Shown one piece after another: positions 23,716 to 30,833 of a DNA stretch of 64,000 nucleotides. This DNA comes from Spirochaetales bacterium. GTDB lineage: Bacteria; Spirochaetota; Spirochaetia; Sphaerochaetales; Sphaerochaetaceae. Position numbers and translations under genes: made by a program. The DNA lies in assembly GCA_017478205.1 (NCBI GenBank), contig JAFVDZ010000047.1, forward strand, positions 1 through 64,000, read 5' to 3'. Position 1 is the stretch's first letter; every line of letters starts with the position of its first letter. The notes beneath the pieces are model-generated. The model had not been told where the DNA came from, did no database searches, and saw only the letters and a list, made by a program, of their open reading frames with translations.

Positions 23716-24741
23716 TCAGAGCTTAGTGTAGTCTACATTAGACCAAGCAGAAACAAGTTCAGGTGTCTTCTTGAACTCTTCAAGCTTTGCATTGACCTTG
23801 TTCTTGATTTCTGCAGTTGCCTTAGGATTGGAATCGTTCCAGCCCCAAGTAAAACCGCCATTGGAGAAGTTCATTGGGATAACTTCGCCACCAAGCTTAC
23901 CCTTATCGAAGTTGTCTACGAGACCGATGAGAACTGCCTTGTAGTTATATGCAGATGCTGCAATTGCCTTATAGCCTTCTGGGATGTAGAGCTGAGCAAG
24001 ATCCTGTCCAACCCACCAAATATCCTTGTCCTTGTAATCGGCAACTGCTCTGAGAGCTCCGAGAGCCTGCTGTGAGGAACCTGTAAGAACATCACAACCA
24101 CCCTGGATGAGGTTCTGAGCAAATTCGCCAGACTTTACAGTATCACCGAAGCTACCAATGTGAGTTACATCGATCTTTGCCTTTGGATTTACAGCCTGTA
24201 CACCAAGTACGAAACCTCTGTTGTATCTAGCTGAGTCACCGCCATCGATAGGACCTACGAGACCAACATGATTCTTCTTGGTTGTGTAACCTGCAATCAT
24301 ACCAGAGAGGAAACCTGTTTCTTCAGACTGTGGCATGTAGCTGAATACGTTTGGTCCGATGACATCGGTTGTTGTTCCGAAAGCAAACATGACTTCTGGG
24401 AATTCCTTGGATGCTTCTTCAACCTGAGCACGATACTGAGAGCCGTGAACGATGATGATATTGTAACCAAGGTTTACATAGGTTCTGATAGCTGTCATAG
24501 TATCAGCTGGCTGAGTATTCTCAACAGCTTTGTAATCAGCAATCTTACCCTGTGGAAGCTCCTTCATAGCTTCCTGGATACCATCATGCATTGCCTGGCA
24601 CCAGCCCTTGTCATCGATTGTTGAAGCAACGATGAGAGCAACCTTGATATCGCTCTTCTTCTGCTTTTCGGCAGAACCACCAGCGAAAACTGCACTTACA
24701 GCGATGAGTGCAATAAGTAGAATAAGGAAAATTTTTTTCAT
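23716..24741 (-). CDS. BMP-family nucleoside-binding protein
   Basis: A 341-aa periplasmic substrate-binding protein of the BMP/PnrA (TmpC-like) family, which binds purine nucleosides for ABC import. An N-terminal signal peptide (MKKIFLILLIALIAVSAVFA) is followed by GGSAEKQ, then DDKGWCQAMHDGI, YNIIIVHGSQY, TGFLSGMIAGYTTKKNHVGLVGPIDGG and DIWWVGQDLAQ. No lipobox cysteine is present, unlike classical spirochaete BMP lipoproteins, so it appears to be a cleaved soluble protein. It is the first and probably most expressed gene of the operon. Nucleoside rather than sugar or lipid binding is a family-based inference. Confidence 0.9.
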   Translation of the reverse strand: MKKIFLILLIALIAVSAVFAGGSAEKQKKSDIKVALIVASTIDDKGWCQAMHDGIQEAMKELPQGKIADYKAVENTQPADTMTAIRTYVNLGYNIIIVHGSQYRAQVEEASKEFPEVMFAFGTTTDVIGPNVFSYMPQSEETGFLSGMIAGYTTKKNHVGLVGPIDGGDSARYNRGFVLGVQAVNPKAKIDVTHIGSFGDTVKSGEFAQNLIQGGCDVLTGSSQQALGALRAVADYKDKDIWWVGQDLAQLYIPEGYKAIAASAYNYKAVLIGLVDNFDKGKLGGEVIPMNFSNGGFTWGWNDSNPKATAEIKNKVNAKLEEFKKTPELVSAWSNVDYTKL

Positions 24742-24930
24742 TTTTTCTCTCCTATCAGTTGATAGAATAACATGTGATATTAATTTCAGTTAACATTTTT
24801 TCACTTATTTGAACAATATTAATGAGATATATTCGAAAATAAAAAAATCAATTTCTACATAAATTAATTTTCATATCGTGCGTATAAAGTCTAGTAGCGA
24901 GTGAAAAGAATTTCAAATAGACTAAAGTAT
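24742..24930. other. AT-rich divergent promoter region between BMP operon and GH105 gene
   Basis: This AT-rich stretch must hold the minus-strand promoter of the BMP operon; an AGGAGAG SD lies directly before its ATG. I cannot choose between several -10-like boxes and see no riboswitch or repeat. Confidence 0.5.
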
Positions 24931-24959
24931 TTGAGGATTCGAGAATCAGGTATTATTAT
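24931..24959 (+). promoter_or_regulatory. Candidate promoter of the GH105 gene
   Basis: TTGAGG (24931-24936), 17-bp spacer, TATTAT (24954-24959). The ATG follows at 24990 after AAGGAG. Confidence 0.5.
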
Positions 24960-24989
24960 AGAAAACAAAAATGATAAAGGAGTATTTTC

Positions 24990-26117
24990 ATGACTTCGTT
25001 GGAATACGGAATAGCTGCGTGCGAGACAATGATGCGCAAGTTCAAGGCAGAAGATCTGCCACCAAAGGCCCATTTTCATTACCATCAGGGTGTTTTTCTC
25101 TCAGGTATGGAGAAGATCTATCAGATTTGCAAAGATGAACGATATTTTAATTACATCAAGGATTGGATCGATTCTCTGATAGATGAAGAAGGAAACGTTA
25201 AAGAACATGTTAACACCAAAGATGTTCTCAGAATGGGTTCTAGTGACAAGTTTGTAGATTACGGCTTTGCACAGCTCGATGATATCCAGCCAGGTATCCT
25301 GCTTTATCCTCTCATGGATAAGACTGGAGATCCTAAGTATGAGAAGGCTATTCATAAGCTAGTTCCTTTTGTTCTCAACTTCCCAAGAAATAGAGTAGGT
25401 GGACTCTGGCATAAGCTCCGCTATCCAAGCCAGATGTGGCTCGATGGCCTTTACATGGGTGGTCCAATCTGTGCTGAATATGGAAAGCGCTTTAATAAGA
25501 AGGAGTACACAGAGCTTTCAATCGATCAGGCACTTTTGATGAGAAAGCACACTGAAGACAAGAAGACAGGTCTCTGGTTCCATGCTTGGGATGCAAGTGG
25601 TCGCGCAACTTGGGCAGATCCTGAAACCGGTCTCTCACCAGAATTCTGGGGAAGGTCTATCGGTTGGGTTCCTGTTGCTGTTTTGCAGGAGCTTGAGTTC
25701 ATCGATGAAGATAATCCAAGAAGAAAGGATCTCGAGAAGCTCGTCAGAGACCTTCTCATTGCACTTGTTCCATATCAGGGCGAAGATGGCAGATGGTATC
25801 AGGTAACTGATAAGATTTCTGATCCAAACAACTGGGTCGAGAACTCCTGTACTTGTCTCTATGTTGCAGCAATGAGCATGGCAATAAGGATGGGTATCCT
25901 TGACGAAAAGTACTTGTCAGTTGCAAAGAAAGGCTACGATGGTCTCATGGCTTCTATCACATTCGAAGGTGATGATATCCAGATCGGTAATGTCTGTGTT
26001 GGAACTGGTGTTGGTAACCTCGAGCACTACTATGGTAGAGATACGTCAACTAACGACCTTCATGGTGTTGGTTCCTTCCTTATCATGTGTGCTGAATGTG
26101 CTAAGCGCGGTTGGTAA
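24990..26117 (+). CDS. Glycoside hydrolase family 105 unsaturated glycuronyl hydrolase
   Basis: A 375-aa (alpha/alpha)6-barrel enzyme resembling YteR/YesR, which removes the unsaturated uronic acid left by pectin or rhamnogalacturonan lyases. The likely catalytic Asp is D152 in PSQMWLDGLYMGGP; other family landmarks are HYHQGVFLSG, GLWFHAWD, FWGRSIGWVPVA and the C-terminal DLHGVGSFLIMCAE. There is no signal peptide, so it acts in the cytoplasm on imported oligosaccharides. No lyase or sugar transporter is adjacent. Exact substrate is unknown. A terminator follows. Confidence 0.88.
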   Translation: MTSLEYGIAACETMMRKFKAEDLPPKAHFHYHQGVFLSGMEKIYQICKDERYFNYIKDWIDSLIDEEGNVKEHVNTKDVLRMGSSDKFVDYGFAQLDDIQPGILLYPLMDKTGDPKYEKAIHKLVPFVLNFPRNRVGGLWHKLRYPSQMWLDGLYMGGPICAEYGKRFNKKEYTELSIDQALLMRKHTEDKKTGLWFHAWDASGRATWADPETGLSPEFWGRSIGWVPVAVLQELEFIDEDNPRRKDLEKLVRDLLIALVPYQGEDGRWYQVTDKISDPNNWVENSCTCLYVAAMSMAIRMGILDEKYLSVAKKGYDGLMASITFEGDDIQIGNVCVGTGVGNLEHYYGRDTSTNDLHGVGSFLIMCAECAKRGW

Positions 26118-26138
26118 TTAGATACATAATAATATATA

Positions 26139-26180
26139 AGGAGCACGATTACTAAAGCTAGCTTTCATGCTCCTTTTTTT
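26139..26180 (+). terminator. Rho-independent terminator of the GH105 gene
   Basis: AGGAGCA (26139-26145) pairs with TGCTCCT (26168-26174), with an A/T-rich 22-nt loop, then a run of T residues. Confidence 0.78.
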
Positions 26181-26184
26181 ATTC

Positions 26185-26646
26185 TCACTTGACCTTGAAC
26201 ACTGCCTTTATCTTACCATCTCCCAAAATAGATCTGAGCTCTGATGGGCTAACTGAATCAATCTTGCCAAGATGTGTGAAATTCCAGGTATTTTCATCAT
26301 AGTAGATTGTAATCTGATTACCTTGGTACAGGATTATATCCCCAGGCTCTGTTGTGATCATTTTATCATTTCTTGGAAGTGACATTCCCAAGCGACCAAC
26401 TTTCTCAAAATTACCGTAATCACTCATATCGACAGTAATTGGCCCTTGCTTTAAGGCAGAGTAGAATGCACTTGCCGATGAGTTATCAAACAGCGTAGCT
26501 GATAGCTCATATGATTTTCGATCTCTTATGATTTCGATTATGATTTGTATTCTATTGCCACTCTTTGCATCCAAGCTAACTTTGGATGCAAAAGTTGAGG
26601 CAATGATTATTAAAAAAAGAGAAGTAATCAATGACAGTCTTTTCAT
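26185..26646 (-). CDS. Secreted cyclophilin-like fold protein
   Basis: A 153-aa protein with an N-terminal signal peptide (residues 1-20, ending ASTFA) and a cyclophilin-like domain of the bacterial type: SATLFDNSSASAFYSALKQGPITVDMSDYG, FEKVGRLGMSLPRNDKMITTEPGDIILYQGNQITIYYDENTWNFTHLGKI. This domain family has a barrel like cyclophilin but lacks the isomerase active-site residues, and its function is unknown. It lies 6 nt downstream of the alpha/beta hydrolase gene on the same strand and is probably co-transcribed. It may be exported to the periplasm. Confidence 0.78.
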   Translation of the reverse strand: MKRLSLITSLFLIIIASTFASKVSLDAKSGNRIQIIIEIIRDRKSYELSATLFDNSSASAFYSALKQGPITVDMSDYGNFEKVGRLGMSLPRNDKMITTEPGDIILYQGNQITIYYDENTWNFTHLGKIDSVSPSELRSILGDGKIKAVFKVK

Positions 26647-26652
26647 CTGAAT

Positions 26653-27639
26653 TTACTTTAAGTACGTATCAAAGAAGGTTTGAAGACGGTCAAACGGAAT
26701 ATAGTTCTTATCTCCGCCGTCATACAGATCTGTATGTGAAGCACCAGGGATGATTACAAGCTCCTTGTTTGTGCCAACAAGTCTCTTGAATGCATCCTCT
26801 CCAAAGTACCTAGAATGTGCCTTTTCTCCGTGCAGGACCATTACAGCATTTTCAATTTCATCTGAGTATGCAAGGAGTTTAGTGTTCATCAAGGATGTGC
26901 CTGCAGTAACTGCCCAACCACCATTTGAATTCAAGCTTCTTTCATGATAGCCTCTTGGAGTCTTGTAGTAGTCGTAATAATCCTTGACGAAGTATGGAGC
27001 GTCTTGTGGGAGAGGATCGACAACACCACCTGATAATGCATAAGTGCCATTCTTGAAGTCCTCTATCCTTTGAGCCATCAAGGCTTTTCGAGCACTATTT
27101 CTTGCTTCCTTTGAATTTGTTTGGTCGAAGTATCCATTTGCAGCAATGCGACTCATATCATACATTGTGCTTGCGACTGTTGCTTTTACACGAGTGTCGA
27201 TTGCTGCAGTATTTAAAGCCATTCCTCCCCAGCCACATATTCCAATGATTCCAATTCTTTCTGGATCTACATTTTCCTGTGTTGAGAGATAATCAACAGC
27301 AGCCATAAAATCCTCTGTGTTGATGTCAGGGCTATTCATGAAGCGGACAGCTCCACCAGACTCTCCTGTGAATGATGGGTCGAAGGCTAAAGCGATAAAG
27401 CCTCTTTTTGCCATCTGGTTTGCATAGAATCCAGAAGACTGCTCCTTTACTGCCCCAAATGGGCCACAGATTGCAATTGCTGGATTCTTATCTTTTGCAC
27501 ACTTTGGCGTATAGAGGTCTCCTGCAAGTTCTATCCCGAAGTGATTTTTAAATGTTACTGTTCTTCGAGTTACTTCCTCTGCCAATTTGAATGTGTAATG
27601 TTCATTTGTTCTATCTATTCTTGCTGAATTTTCTGACAT
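26653..27639 (-). CDS. Alpha/beta hydrolase with cysteine nucleophile elbow
   Basis: A 328-aa dienelactone-hydrolase-like alpha/beta hydrolase. PAIAICGPFGAVKEQ forms the oxyanion region, GIIGICGWGGMALN the nucleophile elbow, with Cys135 where most relatives have Ser, and PGASHTDLYDGG carries the catalytic His. A Cys nucleophile is known for dienelactone hydrolases; the substrate here is unknown. No signal peptide. It is divergent from the LysR gene 102 bp away and followed by the cyclophilin-like gene, a classical regulator-target arrangement. Possible roles are ester hydrolysis or detoxification. Confidence 0.78.
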   Translation of the reverse strand: MSENSARIDRTNEHYTFKLAEEVTRRTVTFKNHFGIELAGDLYTPKCAKDKNPAIAICGPFGAVKEQSSGFYANQMAKRGFIALAFDPSFTGESGGAVRFMNSPDINTEDFMAAVDYLSTQENVDPERIGIIGICGWGGMALNTAAIDTRVKATVASTMYDMSRIAANGYFDQTNSKEARNSARKALMAQRIEDFKNGTYALSGGVVDPLPQDAPYFVKDYYDYYKTPRGYHERSLNSNGGWAVTAGTSLMNTKLLAYSDEIENAVMVLHGEKAHSRYFGEDAFKRLVGTNKELVIIPGASHTDLYDGGDKNYIPFDRLQTFFDTYLK

Positions 27640-27727
27640 ATTGTCCTCCTAGAAAGAAATATACTTTAAATCTTTTAATTATTACCAATACTTTGTTTTT
27701 ATCACTAGATATGCCTAATAAGCATGA

Positions 27728-27735
27728 TATAAAAT
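27728..27735 (+). promoter_or_regulatory. Candidate -10 box of a leaderless lysR message
   Basis: TATAAAAT at 27728-27735 includes TAAAAT ending six bases before the ATG at 27742. No SD precedes the ATG and no good -35 is visible, as is common for autoregulated LysR promoters. Confidence 0.35.
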
Positions 27736-27741
27736 TGACTC

Positions 27742-28620
27742 ATGGAACTACGAGTACTTAGATATTTTCTGGAATCTTGTCGTCTTGGCAGCATAACAAA
27801 GGCAGCTGAAAAGATGAATGTCACACAACCGACTATGAGTCGTCAAATTAAGGATCTGGAGTATGAACTTGGAGAAAAACTATTCGAGAGATCGAACTAT
27901 ACGATCAAATTGACAAAGGCTGGTGAATTACTGAGAGATAGGGCAGAAGACATACTCTCTATGGCAGATAAGACTGTGGAGGATTTCAAGGCGATAAAGA
28001 CGGATGTTGTTACAGGTGATATCCTGATCGCGTGTGCAGAATCTAGGAATATAAGCTTTCTTGCAAAATGTATAAACAAGGTAAAGCAAAGTTATCCTGG
28101 AATAAACTTCCATCTGTATTCGGGTGACAGTGAGCGAGTCCTTGAAAAACTTGATAAGGGTTTGTTTGACTTTGCAGTCATTGTAGATAATGTCGATTTG
28201 AAGAAATATAACTGCCTTTCTGTCCACGCAGTTGACAGATGGGGAGTCATAATGAGGAAAGACTCGATACTTGCAAAAAAAGACTATATTGAAAAGGATG
28301 ATTTGATAGGACTTCCAATCATGGTATCTAGACAGGCTCTAGAAGTTGATATCCCGCGCTATCTTGGTGATGACACAGAAAAACTCAATGTCTTTGCAAC
28401 TCTCGACCTTTCCTACAATGGAAGTGTTCTAGTAAGAGAAGGTTGTGGTTATCTTTTGACATTCGATGGACTTGTAGATACAGGAAGTGACAGTGTCCTT
28501 TGCTTCAGACCTCTCATGCCAGAGCTCACAACATCGATGTATGTTATCTGGAGAAAGCATCAACAGTTTACTAGAGCAGGGGAAGTATTCATGGATGCTC
28601 TGAATGTTGCATTGATATAA
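27742..28620 (+). CDS. LysR-family transcriptional regulator
   Basis: A 292-aa LysR-type regulator: an N-terminal winged HTH (MELRVLRYFLESCRLGSITKAAEKMNVTQPTMSRQIKDLEYELGEKLFER) and a C-terminal periplasmic-binding-like effector domain (about 90-290). It is transcribed away from the alpha/beta hydrolase and cyclophilin-like genes, so it probably regulates that pair through the 102-bp shared intergenic region. The effector is unknown. There is no SD before ATG 27742. A hairpin follows the gene. Confidence 0.92.
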   Translation: MELRVLRYFLESCRLGSITKAAEKMNVTQPTMSRQIKDLEYELGEKLFERSNYTIKLTKAGELLRDRAEDILSMADKTVEDFKAIKTDVVTGDILIACAESRNISFLAKCINKVKQSYPGINFHLYSGDSERVLEKLDKGLFDFAVIVDNVDLKKYNCLSVHAVDRWGVIMRKDSILAKKDYIEKDDLIGLPIMVSRQALEVDIPRYLGDDTEKLNVFATLDLSYNGSVLVREGCGYLLTFDGLVDTGSDSVLCFRPLMPELTTSMYVIWRKHQQFTRAGEVFMDALNVALI

Positions 28621-28627
28621 GAAAAAA

Positions 28628-28648
28628 GGGAACCCGATCAGGATTCCC
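28628..28648 (+). terminator. Terminator-like hairpin after lysR
   Basis: GGGAA-CC (28628-28634) pairs with GG-A-TTCCC (28641-28648) with one bulge, flanked by an A-run and CTTTGTGTGTTT. Confidence 0.5.
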
Positions 28649-28713
28649 CTTTGTGTGTTTAATCTTTATCCTTAATACAATTGGGTTGAATTAATCTTTG
28701 AGCAAAACAATGC

Positions 28714-29610
28714 CTATTGGGAAAGGACACTCTTCCAGTTATCCGGGAACCCGATATACGAAAGGTTAATTATACTCGAGTAATCCTTGATAAGTGAGCA
28801 CAGACCAATGAAAAAAAAATCCCAGAGAGGTTGATTCTCTTCCAGCATTCTCTTGATTACAAGAAACACCGGGAAAACTTTATTGATTTTACTGTTTCTG
28901 TAAATCCTGTATTCAGAATACAGGAACGGTGTCTGCTTCAATGGCATATTATATAACCTGCTGTAGTGGGCACAAATATTTCTAATTTCCACCAAGGAAA
29001 GAATCCAGCTTTTCAGGTATTTGGGATCAGTGTTGTAAAGAGTTGCAATGCATTTCTTATCCTCATCTTTCATGATATCCAGCAATGATGCCAGATTTCC
29101 AAAAGAAAAAAGCTCGATGGCAACCCAGATTGGGAAATGTCCTCCATATTGCTCATTATGGTGAATCACAAATGGTACCTTTGTTTGTCTGTGACATTCC
29201 TTCCTAAAACTGTCGATGATACTTGAATGAATATCGGTGCCATCTTTCTTATACTTTGAAATAAAGTTCTCTGGATTAACATAACCTTCCGGGCCATACT
29301 TCAAAGCTAGGTAATTTGCAATTTGAGTTCTCAGCTGGATTTCTATCTGCTCGACAGTATGAAGAACAAGACTTCTAAGGGCACTGTCAAACGAATACAG
29401 CTGATATATGTGATCAATGCTGATTCCTTCCTGATAAATCTCCGGGTTATCTTTTCTTTTTAAACCTATTCCATATCCGCTCAGACGATAATAATTGACG
29501 CGTTTCAAAATTCTTAAGGCAGAATCTACATTCGGAATCTGTAAACCATGCTTGTTTTTCAGTTGCTCAATCTGTTGCTCGTATGTCAGTGCACTCTTCA
29601 AAATCTTCAT
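28714..29610 (-). CDS. Abi-like (AbiD/AbiF) HEPN abortive-infection protein
   Basis: A 298-aa member of the Abi_2/AbiD-AbiF family of phage-defence proteins. Family marks are ALTYEQQIEQLKNKHGL, RVNYYRLSGYGIGLK (about 37-51), the helix HTVEQIEIQLRTQIANYLALKYGPEGY and the HEPN ribonuclease motif R210-N-I-C-A-H215 within LVEIRNICAHYSRLYN. HEPN RNases of this kind cut RNA when infection is sensed. The ATG has an AGGGA SD and is preceded by a compact structured RNA with its own promoter and T-run (29626-29690). The gene lies beside a decayed recombinase and a tRNA, so it was probably acquired horizontally. Confidence 0.88.
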   Translation of the reverse strand: MKILKSALTYEQQIEQLKNKHGLQIPNVDSALRILKRVNYYRLSGYGIGLKRKDNPEIYQEGISIDHIYQLYSFDSALRSLVLHTVEQIEIQLRTQIANYLALKYGPEGYVNPENFISKYKKDGTDIHSSIIDSFRKECHRQTKVPFVIHHNEQYGGHFPIWVAIELFSFGNLASLLDIMKDEDKKCIATLYNTDPKYLKSWILSLVEIRNICAHYSRLYNMPLKQTPFLYSEYRIYRNSKINKVFPVFLVIKRMLEENQPLWDFFFIGLCSLIKDYSSIINLSYIGFPDNWKSVLSQ

Positions 29611-29625
29611 GGAAATGTCCCTGAT

Positions 29626-29684
29626 AAAAAAAGTCCTACCGTGGTCCGCAGTGCATTTCTGCCTTATGCGTGGTAGGCTCTGTC
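29626..29684 (-). ncRNA. Small structured RNA upstream of the Abi gene
   Basis: Predicted to run from about 29684 to the T-run at 29632-29626, roughly 59 nt. Three nested stems can be drawn: CCTACC/GGTAGG (29677-29672 with 29640-29635), CGCA/TGCG inside, and GCA-GAAA-TGC with a GAAA tetraloop at the tip. AC plus seven T residues follow, an intrinsic terminator only 15 nt before the Abi ATG. AbiF-type genes have been reported with an associated structured RNA; whether this one belongs to that motif cannot be tested here. Confidence 0.6.
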
Positions 29685-29690
29685 AAGCTT

Positions 29691-29718
29691 AGTGTAATTG
29701 GTTATCCGAAAAAGTCAA
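29691..29718 (-). promoter_or_regulatory. Promoter of the Abi-associated RNA
   Basis: On the minus strand TTGACT (29718-29713), 16-bp spacer, TACACT (29696-29691). Predicted start near 29684, just before the RNA's outer stem. Confidence 0.55.
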
Positions 29719-29719
29719 G

Positions 29720-29752
29720 AATAACCGACATCCTTTTTCCGTATCGGTTATT
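29720..29752 (-). terminator. Hairpin after the recombinase remnant
   Basis: AATAACCGA (29720-29728) pairs with TCGGTTATT (29744-29752), directly after the recombinase stop; the minus strand continues CTTGACTTTTTC. It insulates the Abi RNA promoter from upstream transcription. Confidence 0.6.
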
Positions 29753-29755
29753 GTT

Positions 29756-30375
29756 TCAGACCTCTCTCTCATCCCGGAACGTGAACACTATGCCCTTCTC
29801 AGGGTAGACCGTGGCATGGTCTATAAGGATGCTGAACATCATCGGATCGAACTCCGTGATCAGATTGGGCTGGCAGGTCAGAGCCTTGAAGTATTCCCGA
29901 AGCATTCCCTGTCTGCGTTTTCTCTCGTTGATCTCGGTTTCCAGCTCGCTGTGGCGCTTCTTCAATTATTCATATCTTTCAGCAAGACTATCAAAGTCCG
30001 AGGAACCTTCTCCGCAGGAGGAAAGCACAGGCTTGTTCAGAATCTTTTGCATAAGACCGACAACAACTCAATTTCCTGATTCACTGAAGATAACTTATTT
30101 TCACACTTTGAGGTGCTGAATTCTACCATTGTTGCCTTTTCTATGGCCTCCATGACAACGGCTCTGCGGGCGGCCATAAGGCTGTTCTGAGCTTTGATAA
30201 ATGCTGTTTTGATTTCATTCTCCGTGAGATGCAGTGTCTTGCATCCACAACTCTTCAGGTACTTTCCATTGCATTGCCATACAATACGGCGGTATTGGTC
30301 ATTTGAATGCCAGGTCTTGCTTCCGAATTTGTTGCCACACTCAGAGCAAATGAACTTTCCAGAGAATACCGACAT
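29756..30375 (-). pseudogene. Large serine recombinase, C-terminal remnant
   Basis: Two reading frames together spell the C-terminal part of a large serine recombinase. The upstream part (30375-30037) has the zinc-ribbon FSGKFICSECGNKFGSKTWHSNDQYRRIVWQC...CGC; the downstream part (to 29756) has the coiled-coil and the typical ITEFDPMMFSILIDHATVYPEKGIVFTFRD ending. They are separated by a frameshift near 30040 and a TAA where a Glu codon is expected (AERYE*LKKRH, near 29970). The catalytic Ser domain is absent. Its base composition looks richer in G+C than its neighbours. It marks a degenerate mobile element next to tRNA-Leu copy 2. Confidence 0.8.
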
Positions 30376-30380
30376 GTTTA

Positions 30381-30426
30381 TTTTAGTATTTTCGGCTATT
30401 TCGTTTTAGTATTTTCGGCTATTTCA
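30381..30426. repeat. 23-bp tandem direct repeat
   Basis: Two copies of a 23-bp unit, 30381-30403 and 30404-30426, beginning TTTTAGTATTTTCGGC and differing only at the last base. It lies at the upstream edge of the recombinase remnant, where the gene loses similarity, so it may be a junction scar. Confidence 0.75.
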
Positions 30427-30606
30427 TTTTGATAAAGGATTCATCCCCGAATGGGAATGGATAGAACGCTATATGAAATCACATTATTACAGTGACAGGC
30501 TATAGGAAATTCTCCGGAATCTGGCATTCAGCCCAAATAACACTAAAAGCAGCCTCTATGGACTGCTTTCAGGATTGAACTTTGTATTAAAGTTTTTGTT
30601 CAAGGT
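30427..30606. other. Accessory intergenic debris between recombinase remnant and tRNA-Leu copy 2
   Basis: No intact gene. A plus-strand reading at about 30430-30486 gives a short protein-like piece (FIPEWEWIERYM...) that ends at a TAG and that I do not recognise. A hairpin AAAGCAG/CTGCTTT (near 30550-30575) resembles the terminator of tRNA-Leu copy 1, and another inverted repeat GTTCAA/TTGAAC lies nearer the tRNA, suggesting sequence was inserted between tRNA and its terminator. Confidence 0.5.
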
Positions 30607-30690
30607 TGCGGATGACTGGACTTGAACCAGCATAGCCTTTCGACCACTAGCACCTCAAGCTAGCGTGTCTACCAATTCCACCACATCCGC
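30607..30690 (-). tRNA. tRNA-Leu(GAG), copy 2
   Basis: Sequence identical over all 84 nt to copy 1 at 19442-19525; anticodon at 30654-30656 on the minus strand. The 15 nt upstream (ACAACTACCAAATTT) are also identical. CCA is not encoded. Downstream lies foreign-looking sequence, which suggests the 3' end served as an integration site. Confidence 0.95.
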
Positions 30691-30721
30691 AAATTTGGTA
30701 GTTGTTTTAACAACGAGTAAC

Positions 30722-30750
30722 AAAATAGACCAAACAGAATATTTCGTCAA
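30722..30750 (-). promoter_or_regulatory. Promoter of tRNA-Leu(GAG), copy 2
   Basis: TTGACG (30750-30745), 17-bp spacer, TATTTT (30727-30722) on the minus strand, the same arrangement as copy 1. Confidence 0.7.
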
Positions 30751-30833
30751 TACTATTTTAGACAGTTAATATCCATAACGTCATTTTTGTATATAGAACT
30801 TTCATGCTATCCTAAAAGAAGTTGGAGTTTGGC

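Noticed and set aside
30381-30426. Possible CRISPR repeat pair
   Set aside because: The two 23-bp units are directly adjacent with no spacer and there are no cas genes.
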